From Seongchinamella sediminis (GTDB taxonomy: Bacteria; Pseudomonadota; Gammaproteobacteria; Pseudomonadales; Halieaceae), in contig NZ_QRAN01000005.1 of the NCBI RefSeq assembly GCF_003457605.1, forward strand, positions 1 through 64,000: 64,000 nucleotides of DNA, written 5' to 3'. Numbering within the stretch: position 1 is the stretch's first letter; the number at the start of each line of letters is the position of its first letter. A program made the translations under genes and the position numbers. The notes beneath the pieces were generated by a model, which saw only the letters and a list, made by a program, of their open reading frames with translations, was not told the origin of the DNA and did no database searches. Shown in pieces: positions 1 to 8,195 of the stretch.

Positions 1-156
1 CCGAATCCCCAATTTGGCGAAGCTGCCACAAATCCGACTCGCCGTTGACCAAACTTGGGCCTTGGAACGACGAGAAAGTTAAGTGCATCAAAATCATGCC
101 TTTTTCAGCAGCCTGCTAGGCTGCTCCGAGGATATCCGGCAGAGGAAGCACGAGAC

Positions 157-1149
157 ATGAAAAACCATCTGATACTGACAGCGTTCATTACCCTGGCCAG
201 CAGCCTCCCGGCCCTGGCTGAGTCCGGCAAGCAGGCGGCATTCCCCAAACATGTGCCGGTGCTGACCGGGTCCCCGGTGGAGGGGTTTACCATCGGCAGT
301 GGCACAACAGCCTACAGCAGTTCCATCGACGGCTCGATCTACAAGGTTGACCTGCGCAGCGGTGAAGGTGAGGTGCTGGTGGCGCCAGAGGACAGCTTCG
401 ACATATTCTCGGACTGCTACAAGCTGGGTATGCGAGTGGATCCGCGCAGCAATTACCTCTATGCGGCAGGCTGCTTCTGGGGCAACGCCTATGTATTCGA
501 CGCGGATAGCGGCGAGGAGATAGCCAGGCTCACGGTGACGAACTTTGGTCAGGTGATCAACGATATCGCCATTACCCGCGATGCCGTGTACTTTACCAAC
601 TTCAGTGCGCCGTTCATCCACCGGCTTCCGCTGGCGGCGAATGGCCAGATGATCGAGGGTGAGGCTCCACTGCCTATTGCCATGCAGGGCGACGACAACG
701 GCGATCCCCTGGCCAGTCCACTTACCGCCAATGGCATTGTGGCCACACCCAATGGCGATGCGCTTATCATCGGCGATTCCGTGACCGCGCAAATCTACCG
801 GGTGGATCCGCTCACCGGCCACGCGAACCGGATTGTTGTTGAGCCGCCCCTGCAGGGCTTTATCGACGGCATTGTGATGCATGAGGATACCTTGTACATA
901 CTCAGCCCGGGTAATCCCGCAGACCCCACGGATATCGATAGAATCCAGGTGGTAGAGCTGGACAGGGAACTGCTGAATGGCACCCTGGTGGGCAATATCG
1001 TTGACCCGGATCTCGACGGCGTGGCCAGTGGTGCGATGCTTGGCGGATCGCTGTACGTCAATAACGCGCGGTACCGGGATTTCCCCCTGCCGACCACGGA
1101 ATACTCGGTGACACGCCTGAATCGCAAGGATGTCTCGCCGCTACAGTAA
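157..1149 (+). CDS. Secreted SMP-30/gluconolactonase-like beta-propeller protein
   Basis: The protein has about 330 residues. It opens with a clear Sec signal peptide (MKNHLILTAF, then a hydrophobic stretch ending PALAES), so ATG 157 is preferred over an upstream in-frame start at 55 that would put 34 non-hydrophobic residues before it. The body shows repeated short beta-strand units with Asp/Gly turns (SIDGSIYKVDL, YAAGCFWGNAYVFD, ITRDAVYFTNF, GDSVTAQIYRVD), the look of the SMP-30/gluconolactonase/LRE six-bladed propeller fold. It probably acts in the periplasm or outside the cell; the substrate is unknown and a lactonase role is only a family inference. It is a lone gene just upstream of a CadC-like regulator in the same direction, separated by about 200 bases, so it is not obviously in an operon. 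Confidence 0.7.
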   Translation: MKNHLILTAFITLASSLPALAESGKQAAFPKHVPVLTGSPVEGFTIGSGTTAYSSSIDGSIYKVDLRSGEGEVLVAPEDSFDIFSDCYKLGMRVDPRSNYLYAAGCFWGNAYVFDADSGEEIARLTVTNFGQVINDIAITRDAVYFTNFSAPFIHRLPLAANGQMIEGEAPLPIAMQGDDNGDPLASPLTANGIVATPNGDALIIGDSVTAQIYRVDPLTGHANRIVVEPPLQGFIDGIVMHEDTLYILSPGNPADPTDIDRIQVVELDRELLNGTLVGNIVDPDLDGVASGAMLGGSLYVNNARYRDFPLPTTEYSVTRLNRKDVSPLQ

Positions 1150-1347
1150 CAGCGCTTACGCAGAACAAGATACAGCCCGTCGCGCGCGGGCTCGTTCGCT
1201 GCCGCCCAATGGTGTTGCCAGGCGCTGGGATTCAACGCTGCCCGCTGCAAAAAATAAGCGTTTCCCGCCTGCTGGAAATTAGTGCAATAATGAAATTCTC
1301 GACCGGGTCGCCGGCTGATAGCGGCGCCCCGGTGTGCAGATTCATTA

Positions 1348-3507
1348 TTGACGGACGCCGTGGCAGCTTCGAAACAAACAGGGCAGGGCAGCGATTGGGC
1401 CGGAGGGCAACAGGTAGCGCGCTCGGCAGGCGCTGTCAGCCGCCAGTTTGGCGGCTGGAAATTCAACGCCGACACGGGGGATCTGCACGGTGCCGATGGC
1501 GTCGTCCGCCTGGAGCCAAAGGTGGCGGCCCTGCTCAGCTATTTGCTCGACCACCAGCACCAGCTCATCTCCCGCGACGAGCTCATCGCCACCGTCTGGG
1601 ACGGTCGTTCGGTCAGCGATGACGCCATCACCCGCTGTGTCTCCATCCTCAGGCAACTCCTCTCTCCCGATGATAAACAAGGCTATATAGAGACCGTTGT
1701 CCGCAAGGGCTATATTGCCCATTTTCCGCCGCCGGCAGAAGGAGAGGCAAGCCAGTCGCCGCCGGTGCGCAAGCGCTTTCTCTGGTTGGCTGCAGTGGCG
1801 AGCGCGGTGGTGTTTGCGCTGGTCCTGTTGTTCGACAGCCCCGGTGGGGCACCCGTTGAATTGCGACAGGACAGGCTGCCCGGGCCACCGCTGGTTGCCG
1901 TGTTGCCCTTTGCCACCGCCAGTGACAGCGGGGAGAGTGCCTTCCTGGCCGATGGCATGTTCGAGGACCTGCTCACCCAGCTGAGCAAGTTGCAGGCCTT
2001 GCGGGTCATCTCCTCTACATCCACCCGGGAGTATCGCAATGTGGCGCGCAACCTGCGCCAGATAGGCGCGGAATTAGGCGCAGATTTCATTATTGAAGGC
2101 AATGTGCAGATTGCCGGCGAGCGGCTGCGTATTAACGCCCAGCTTATCGATGCCCGCAGCGATGAGCATGTCTGGGCCCAGCGCTACGATCGTGACCTGA
2201 CCCTGGCCAATGTGTTTGATATCCAGAGCGAAATCGCCAGCGCCATTGCCGGCGAAATGAAAGCCACCCTGACCCGTGCAGACCAGCTGCAGCTGGCGTT
2301 GATTCCCACCGACAATATGGCAGCCTACCGGGCTTACCACCGGGCTATCCATATGCGTGACACCATCGGCTACTCGGTGCTCGGCACGCCGCAGTACATC
2401 GAGGCACTGGAGGAAGCGGTTGCGCTGGATCCGACCTTTAGCCGGGCGCTGGCGGAGCTGGCCAGCACGCTGGCATTCGCGAATTTCCAGGGCAAGCAGC
2501 CCGAGCTGACCCGGCGCGCGGAACAGGTGCTGGAGCAACTGCAGCGCGTGGCGCCCGGATCCGCCGATCACCTGATCGGCCAGGCAGCCTATGTCTATTA
2601 CACCCTCAGGGACTTCGACCGCGCCCACGATATACTCAGCCAGGCGCTGCAGTTGAGCCCGAGTAACATCTGGGCGCTGCAGATGAAGTCCTGGGTCGAG
2701 CGTCGCCAGGGTGATTTTGACGCCTACGTCAGCACCCGCTATGAAACCCGGCGGCTGGACCCGAGAGACCCGGAGCGTACCGACGAGCTGCTGCTGGCAC
2801 TGTTAGTCACTCACCGTTACAGGGAGGCCTGGACAGAGAGCACTGCCAGCGGCCTGCAGAGCTTTAGAATCGGCCACACGCGCTTGCTGCAGCGTTATAG
2901 CCGGGACAGGGATATGGGCAGATTTCAGGCCGGTGTAGATCAGCTCTGCCAGCGCTATCGGGAGGCCGACTGTGGCTGGAATGAGTACGTGGCCAATCGT
3001 GACTACGCTCGCGCGCTGGCGGTATTGAGTCTCCCCGATGAGGCCGATCTGCCGGCACCCGATTCCGGTAGTGCTCGCCGCTGGTTGTATACCGTATGGC
3101 TGACCGGGGACAGCACAGCGCTGACACATCGCTTGCCGGACTGGAAGCAGCAGTTGGCGACCAGCCTGGAGACAGTGAAACCTTATCACCGCTCCCCGCT
3201 CTATTTGTCATTGGCCCTGATCGCGATTGCGGAGAGGGACGCCGCAGCCGCCAGGCAATGGATACAGCGCTGGGAACACAACACCCCGGTGGACCGGGCT
3301 GAGCGAATGAACCGCCGGCACGATGCCTGTCGGGTGCTCGGTATGGCGGCTGATGCCGCGGCAGCGGCACAATGTATTGGCGTGGGCCTGGCGGAAGCCA
3401 GCCTGGTAATGCCTTTCATGGAACCCTGGCTGCCATTTTACGACAGTGTGCGTCAGTCCCCCGAGTTCGCCGCCTTGCTGGCGCAGCTGGAGTCATCCGG
3501 GTCCTGA
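1348..3507 (+). CDS. CadC-like membrane-bound transcriptional regulator with TolB-like and TPR region
   Basis: A 719-residue one-component regulator. Residues about 33-125 form an OmpR/PhoB-type winged helix (LEPKVAALLSYLLDH, IATVWDGRSVSDDAITRCVS, GYIETVVRKGYI). One transmembrane helix follows at about 145-162 (FLWLAAVASAVVFALVLLF). The periplasmic part starts with a TolB/FlgO-like segment (VAVLPFATASDSGESAFLADG) and continues into tetratricopeptide-like helices to the end. This is the architecture of CadC-type regulators that bind DNA while anchored in the inner membrane. No ATG precedes the winged helix; the start is TTG 1348 or GTG 1360, with no strong ribosome site for either. The target is unknown; the secreted gene upstream and the convergent DUF2891 gene are neighbours only. 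Confidence 0.83.
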   Translation: MTDAVAASKQTGQGSDWAGGQQVARSAGAVSRQFGGWKFNADTGDLHGADGVVRLEPKVAALLSYLLDHQHQLISRDELIATVWDGRSVSDDAITRCVSILRQLLSPDDKQGYIETVVRKGYIAHFPPPAEGEASQSPPVRKRFLWLAAVASAVVFALVLLFDSPGGAPVELRQDRLPGPPLVAVLPFATASDSGESAFLADGMFEDLLTQLSKLQALRVISSTSTREYRNVARNLRQIGAELGADFIIEGNVQIAGERLRINAQLIDARSDEHVWAQRYDRDLTLANVFDIQSEIASAIAGEMKATLTRADQLQLALIPTDNMAAYRAYHRAIHMRDTIGYSVLGTPQYIEALEEAVALDPTFSRALAELASTLAFANFQGKQPELTRRAEQVLEQLQRVAPGSADHLIGQAAYVYYTLRDFDRAHDILSQALQLSPSNIWALQMKSWVERRQGDFDAYVSTRYETRRLDPRDPERTDELLLALLVTHRYREAWTESTASGLQSFRIGHTRLLQRYSRDRDMGRFQAGVDQLCQRYREADCGWNEYVANRDYARALAVLSLPDEADLPAPDSGSARRWLYTVWLTGDSTALTHRLPDWKQQLATSLETVKPYHRSPLYLSLALIAIAERDAAAARQWIQRWEHNTPVDRAERMNRRHDACRVLGMAADAAAAAQCIGVGLAEASLVMPFMEPWLPFYDSVRQSPEFAALLAQLESSGS

Positions 3508-3523
3508 TGTTTTTTTCCGCCGG

Positions 3524-4627
3524 CTATAGTGCGATGCCGCGCCGGGTTTCCAGGTAGGCGGCGAAGCTGCCCAGCCAGTGGGAGCCCATGTAGTGCATGT
3601 CACCGATGACTGCATCAAGTCCTGCTTTCCTGTGGGCCTTGAGGTTGCTCTCCAGTAAGGCCACCCGGGGATCGTTGTCGTCAAGCGCGCTGATGATGCC
3701 CTCCAGCATCCAGGCCCGGCTCAGGTTCAAGCCGTCCAGGTGGGCCAGCTTGCCGTCGGATTTATCACTAACGGTGGCCGGCGTAATCCAGCTTTCATCG
3801 CCCCTGTGTAACCGCGGAAAAAAATCCGTCAGCCAGTCGCGGAATTCATCAGCAGGGAGCACCCTGCGCATCAGGTCAGCTTCAGCCAGGCAGGGCGACA
3901 GAAAGTCCTGGCCGGAGGGTTCATAGGCAATGGGGCAATCGCGGTCCTCGAGGTAGTAGTCCCTTACCCGGCGTGTCAGCAACTGTTCAAAGTCGGTATT
4001 GCCACTGTGGCGGCTCCAGTCCAGCATCAGGCCGAAGGCAAATGCGGTCTGGCTGTGCTCGCCGGTGCGAATCGGGTAAGCCAGCTTGTGCAGCCAGTCC
4101 GTCATGGCGGCAACAATAGCGGACTCCAGTGGCTGCAGGGTTTGCAGCCAGGTTTTTGCCTGGGAAAAACTCGCCTCTCTCAATTCGGTCGTTAATTGCA
4201 GGTACCAGGCAAGTCCGTAAGGGCGCTCGAAGGTACGATTACCTTCCCGCGTATAAGACTGCAATTCGGCCTCCAGGTTTTCAGGCCTGAAGCTCTGGCC
4301 GAGCCTGGACTTGATGAGGTTTGTGTCAACCTTGTCGGGGGCGGTATTGAGCATCCGCACCAGGAGCCAGTGGCCGTGCACGGAGGAGTGCCAGTCGTAG
4401 CAGCCGTAGAATGCCGGGTACAGTTCCCTGGGCGTTTTCACATCGGCGGCAGTATTCATCTTGTGTTTGATCACGTTGGGGAATTGCTGGTGCATGCAGT
4501 GCATCGCCAAATCCGCGAACACCGTTTCGTAGTGCCCGGCGGGTTGGCTGTCACCTGCGGCCAGGGCAGGGCTCAGCGCCAGGGATGAAAACAGGAGCAA
4601 AACGAGCTGTTTGAAGGTGATTGTCAT
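3524..4627 (-). CDS. Secreted DUF2891 family protein
   Basis: About 367 residues. ATG 4627 begins a signal peptide (MTITFKQLVLLLFSSLALSP, cleavage near ALAAGD); a start 48 bases further out would add a polar leader and is less likely. The conserved DUF2891 block PAFYGCYDWHSSVHGHW is plain at about residue 70, and the rest is alpha-helical, Trp- and Asp-rich, with a C-terminal HYMGSHWLGSFAAYLETR. Family members are secreted or periplasmic proteins of unknown biochemical role, possibly alpha/alpha-barrel enzymes. It faces the CadC-like gene tail to tail with a 16-base gap and has no operon partner. Confidence 0.75.
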   Translation of the reverse strand: MTITFKQLVLLLFSSLALSPALAAGDSQPAGHYETVFADLAMHCMHQQFPNVIKHKMNTAADVKTPRELYPAFYGCYDWHSSVHGHWLLVRMLNTAPDKVDTNLIKSRLGQSFRPENLEAELQSYTREGNRTFERPYGLAWYLQLTTELREASFSQAKTWLQTLQPLESAIVAAMTDWLHKLAYPIRTGEHSQTAFAFGLMLDWSRHSGNTDFEQLLTRRVRDYYLEDRDCPIAYEPSGQDFLSPCLAEADLMRRVLPADEFRDWLTDFFPRLHRGDESWITPATVSDKSDGKLAHLDGLNLSRAWMLEGIISALDDNDPRVALLESNLKAHRKAGLDAVIGDMHYMGSHWLGSFAAYLETRRGIAL

Positions 4628-4861
4628 GGCAAACCAGTCCAGGCCGTGTGGATTTGGGAAATGGATGCCCAACATACGTAATCCGCGTGTGTTCTACAAA
4701 CCCGTGTAATAGCCGTGACCCGCTGGCGGAACGCGGGATCAGCGGCTCAACGACGACGCTCGCCGGGCTGGAAATTGCAGCCAGGCCAGTATTTGCCGCC
4801 AGCAAAGCGTGGGATAATCCGCAGGCAGCGACAATGACCCCAGCGAGAGGAGTACCAGCAA

Positions 4862-5635
4862 ATGAGCGAGCATTCGATTTTTGATTTGAGTGGAAAATGT
4901 GTCCTGGTGACCGGGGCCTCGGGGGGGCTGGGTGCCCACTTTGCCGATGTCGCCGCTGCCGCGGGAGCCCGTGTGGTGCTGGCCGCCCGGCGCGAGGACC
5001 GGCTGGCCGAGCAGGTGGCGGCCATCACTGGCAGGGGTGGTCTTGCCCATGCCGTGGCTATTGATGTCTGCGACCAGCAGAGTATCGCGACTGCCCTGGA
5101 CCGCATCGAGCGCGAGGTGGCGCCGCTGGACGTGCTGGTCAACAATGCCGGCATCTCGGTGGTAAAAGCCTTTCTCGACACCGACGAGGAGGACTGGCGG
5201 CGACAGCTGGATACCAATGTGATTGGGCTGGCCAGCGTTGCCCGTCATGCGGCCCAACGGATGCGGGATGAGGAGCGGCCCGGCTCGATCATCAATATCG
5301 GCTCCATCCTTGGCCTGCGCCCGGGGAACATGGCAGCCGCCTACGGTGCCACCAAGGCGGCGGTGATTCACCTCACCCGCGGGATGTCACTGGAGCTGGC
5401 GCGCTACCGTATCCGGGTCAATGCCCTGTTGCCGGGCTACATTCCCAGTGACCTCAGTGATTTGAAGGACAATCCCGCCGCCCTGGAACGCTTGCAGCGA
5501 CAGGTGCCGATGGGACGGGTAGGGGAAATGGGCGATCTCGACGGCGCGCTGTTGTTGCTGGCCGCGGACGCCTCCCGGTACATGACCGGTTCCACCGTCA
5601 CCGTTGACGGGGGCCATAGCAGCAACTCGCTGTAG
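4862..5635 (+). CDS. SDR family NAD(P)-dependent oxidoreductase
   Basis: A 257-residue classical short-chain dehydrogenase/reductase. The Rossmann motif TGASGGLG lies at about 17-24, the NNAG motif at about 94-97, and the catalytic triad is Ser148 (NIGSILG), Tyr161 and Lys165 (YGATK). The C-terminal DAS..MTGSTVTVDGG block is typical. ATG 4862 is preceded by a GAGAGGAG-like ribosome site. The basic residues after the first glycine-rich loop (LAARREDRL) suggest NADP(H). The next gene, a WS/DGAT acyltransferase, starts 54 bases downstream on the same strand, so a lipid or alcohol substrate is plausible but unproven. Confidence 0.9.
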   Translation: MSEHSIFDLSGKCVLVTGASGGLGAHFADVAAAAGARVVLAARREDRLAEQVAAITGRGGLAHAVAIDVCDQQSIATALDRIEREVAPLDVLVNNAGISVVKAFLDTDEEDWRRQLDTNVIGLASVARHAAQRMRDEERPGSIINIGSILGLRPGNMAAAYGATKAAVIHLTRGMSLELARYRIRVNALLPGYIPSDLSDLKDNPAALERLQRQVPMGRVGEMGDLDGALLLLAADASRYMTGSTVTVDGGHSSNSL

Positions 5636-5689
5636 CAGCGGGGCAAGAACAGGCATAATAGGGCCTGCCAGTGAAAAGGGGACAGGGTG

Positions 5690-7141
5690 ATGAGGCAACT
5701 CAGCGGACAGGATGCAACATTTATCTTCATGGAGAAACGTGCCACGCCCCTGCACCTGACTTCACTGTATATCTATGACCCGAGTACTGCGCCGGGGAAG
5801 AAGGTCACCTATAAGCAGTTAATGGCGCACATCGAGAGCCGCCTGGGTAGTTCCAAGGTGTTCACCCAGAAGCTGCTGCACGTGCCCATGGACCTGGACT
5901 ATCCCTACTGGGTGGACGATCCCGATTTTGACCTGGAATTCCACGTGCGGCATATCGCCCTGCCCGCACCGCGAGACTGGCGCCAGCTGTGTATTCTCAC
6001 CTCGCGCCTGCACTCCCAGGGCCTGGACATGTCCCGGCCTCCCTGGGAGATGTACATCATTGAGGGCCTGGACAATATCGAGGGCATACCGCCGGGCAGC
6101 TTCGCGACTCTCTCCAAGTACCATCACGCGGCCATCGACGGCGCATCGGGCGTGGAGATCGTCAGTGGACTGCATGACCTGAGTCCGAAGCCGGTGAGGC
6201 ACAAGCAGCAGGCCAGCCAGGCGGACGAGCCGCCATCGACCGTGGAACTGCTGAAACGCTCGGGGATCAACAATGTGCGGCTGCCCTTTCACCTGGCCTC
6301 GGTGCTGGCGCGCACGCGCCCCGGCTTCGACTGGCTGCCACGACGCAAGGAACCGGAAGAAGAGCGGGCAGAGGCGCCCAAGCGGCCCGTGCCCAGAACG
6401 CCGTTCAACCAGCCGGTCTCGGCCCACCGGGTGTTCACCGGGCAGATGCTGGAACTGGCGGACTTCAAGACCATCCGCCAGGCGGTGACCGGGGTCACCA
6501 TCAATGACGTGGTGCTGGCCACCTGCGCGGGCGCCCTGCGCCGTTACCTGCTGGCTGTGGATGAGCTGCCCGAGGAACCCCTGGTGGCCGGTGTGCCGAT
6601 CAACACCCGTACCGAGAAGGACCGTGACCTGACGGGCAACGTGGTGTCATCCATGTCCATTCCCCTGCAGACTCATGTCGACGATCCAGTCCAGCGCCTG
6701 GAGCAGATTCGCGACCTGACGGCCGCGGAGAAAACCACCGAGAAAGCGGTCAGCGCGCGGCGCATGACCGACATCAACCACCATTTGCCGGCCACCACCC
6801 TGACCATGGCCAGCCGGCTGATCTCCGCCACCGGGCTGATGCACCGCAGCAAGCCGCTGTTCAATTGCGTGATTACCAATGTCCCAGGGCCACAGGTACC
6901 GCTGTACCAGTGCGGCGCCGAGTTGCTGGCCACCTGGGGCTGCGGGCCGCTGCTGGACGGGGTCGGCCTGATAATTTCCGCCCACAGCTATAACGGCAAG
7001 ATGTTCCTTTGCGCCACTTCCTGTCGCGATATCATGCCCGACCCGGGGTTGTTCGCCGAGTGCATGCAGGCGTCCTTTGACGAACTGCTGGCTGCGCTGC
7101 GCCCGCGACGAAAGGGCAGCAAGGCGCGCAAGCGACGCTGA
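5690..7141 (+). CDS. WS/DGAT family wax ester synthase / diacylglycerol acyltransferase (copy 1)
   Basis: About 483 residues, the usual length for bifunctional wax ester synthase/acyl-CoA:diacylglycerol acyltransferases. The catalytic HHAAIDG motif (HHxxxDG) is at residues 145-151, and the family N terminus (SGQDATFIFMEKRATPLHL) and late NVPGPQVPLYQCGA block are present. It should transfer acyl groups from acyl-CoA to fatty alcohols or diacylglycerol at the inner face of the membrane, giving neutral lipid inclusions. GTG 5687 directly before ATG 5690 is an alternative start. The 3' end overlaps a lipase-like gene on the opposite strand by 154 bases. A second paralogue lies at 58579-59940. Confidence 0.9.
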   Translation: MRQLSGQDATFIFMEKRATPLHLTSLYIYDPSTAPGKKVTYKQLMAHIESRLGSSKVFTQKLLHVPMDLDYPYWVDDPDFDLEFHVRHIALPAPRDWRQLCILTSRLHSQGLDMSRPPWEMYIIEGLDNIEGIPPGSFATLSKYHHAAIDGASGVEIVSGLHDLSPKPVRHKQQASQADEPPSTVELLKRSGINNVRLPFHLASVLARTRPGFDWLPRRKEPEEERAEAPKRPVPRTPFNQPVSAHRVFTGQMLELADFKTIRQAVTGVTINDVVLATCAGALRRYLLAVDELPEEPLVAGVPINTRTEKDRDLTGNVVSSMSIPLQTHVDDPVQRLEQIRDLTAAEKTTEKAVSARRMTDINHHLPATTLTMASRLISATGLMHRSKPLFNCVITNVPGPQVPLYQCGAELLATWGCGPLLDGVGLIISAHSYNGKMFLCATSCRDIMPDPGLFAECMQASFDELLAALRPRRKGSKARKRR

Positions 7142-7917
7142 TCGAAGGGCTGCCAGGCGGCGGGATCGGCGCACAGGCGGTCAGCCACTGCCAGCAGGGT
7201 GCGCGGATTTACGCCCATCCCGCCGTGCGATGCCAGTATTCGCACGTTCTCCCTGATGGCCGGTGGCCGGGTCAGTCCCACGGTGGCCAGCGGTATCAGC
7301 GCATCCGGCTCACTGACTGCGGCGTCGATGGGGCTGACAATCGCCACCATGGGAATCGGCGGTTCCCCGCTTGGCCAGTGGGCGGTGCCGGCATCGGTAA
7401 ATACCTGGTCCAGCGGTACGCCGGAACTACGCTCGCCAATCATGCGCAGGACCGCATTGTGACGGGGCAGGCTGTCGGCGGGAAAAGTCGGCGCGCCGAG
7501 GGTGATCACCCGGTCGATATCCGGCATCAAGCGCAGGGCCAGTTCGCGCGCGCACACACCGCCCAGGCTGTGGCCGATCAGTGCCACCCCCCGCCCGTGG
7601 TGGTCGGCCAGGCGCTTGACGCGATCGCGCAGTGCCGCGGCCTGCTGCGCCACGTAGGCATCAAAACCATCGGGACCGGGGCCGATATTCGCCCCCAGGC
7701 CCCAGCCCTCGGCGTTGAAACCGTTGCGATTGAGGAAACGGCGCAGCAGGCCCAGGCTGTTTTCGGAGGCAGTGAAACCGGGAATCAGTATCACCGGCTG
7801 GTGGCCATCGCCGGTGGCGCTGACCCGGTCGAGAGTGCGCCAGCTGGCCAGGTTCCAGCCCAGTTCGGCCATGGTCAGGCCTACATCCAGCTGCAGGCGC
7901 AGTGCATCTCTGAGCAT
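6988..7917 (-). CDS. Alpha/beta hydrolase, lipase-like
   Basis: A 309-residue alpha/beta hydrolase. The nucleophile elbow GHSLGG places the catalytic serine at Ser117. An oxyanion-type strand VILIPGFTASENSL lies at about 42-55, and the likely catalytic histidine is in ILASHGGMGVNP. There is no signal peptide, so it is probably cytoplasmic or membrane-associated. The folded domain seems to end near DPAAWQPF; the last 50 or so residues are low-complexity (SAASSSS) and are encoded in the 154-base antisense overlap with the WS/DGAT gene. Neighbourhood suggests turnover of stored esters, but that is inference; an esterase with another substrate fits equally well. Confidence 0.82.
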   Translation of the reverse strand: MLRDALRLQLDVGLTMAELGWNLASWRTLDRVSATGDGHQPVILIPGFTASENSLGLLRRFLNRNGFNAEGWGLGANIGPGPDGFDAYVAQQAAALRDRVKRLADHHGRGVALIGHSLGGVCARELALRLMPDIDRVITLGAPTFPADSLPRHNAVLRMIGERSSGVPLDQVFTDAGTAHWPSGEPPIPMVAIVSPIDAAVSEPDALIPLATVGLTRPPAIRENVRILASHGGMGVNPRTLLAVADRLCADPAAWQPFDQRRLRALLPFRRGRSAASSSSKDACMHSANNPGSGMISRQEVAQRNILPL

Positions 7918-8195
7918 ATTGTTATCCGTTGCCGCCAGCGGTGATAGTATTGTTATGAAAGTTGCTAAAAGTTAACATGCCGGGGCCCGAAGATAAAGCC
8001 ACGCCGGCTACGTATCTGGTGCTCGCGCCGGCAGTGTCAGCGAGAGTTTGCGCAGCGGGACATTGTGCAAACTTCAAGAATTCCGGGGAGTGAGTTGCTA
8101 ATTGCCGGGGTATTTGCGAGCATTCCCCGCTGATTCGTATGCACGGCAAAAATCGCCGGCATCGACATTCTGAGCGGTAATTCAAGGACGAAAAA

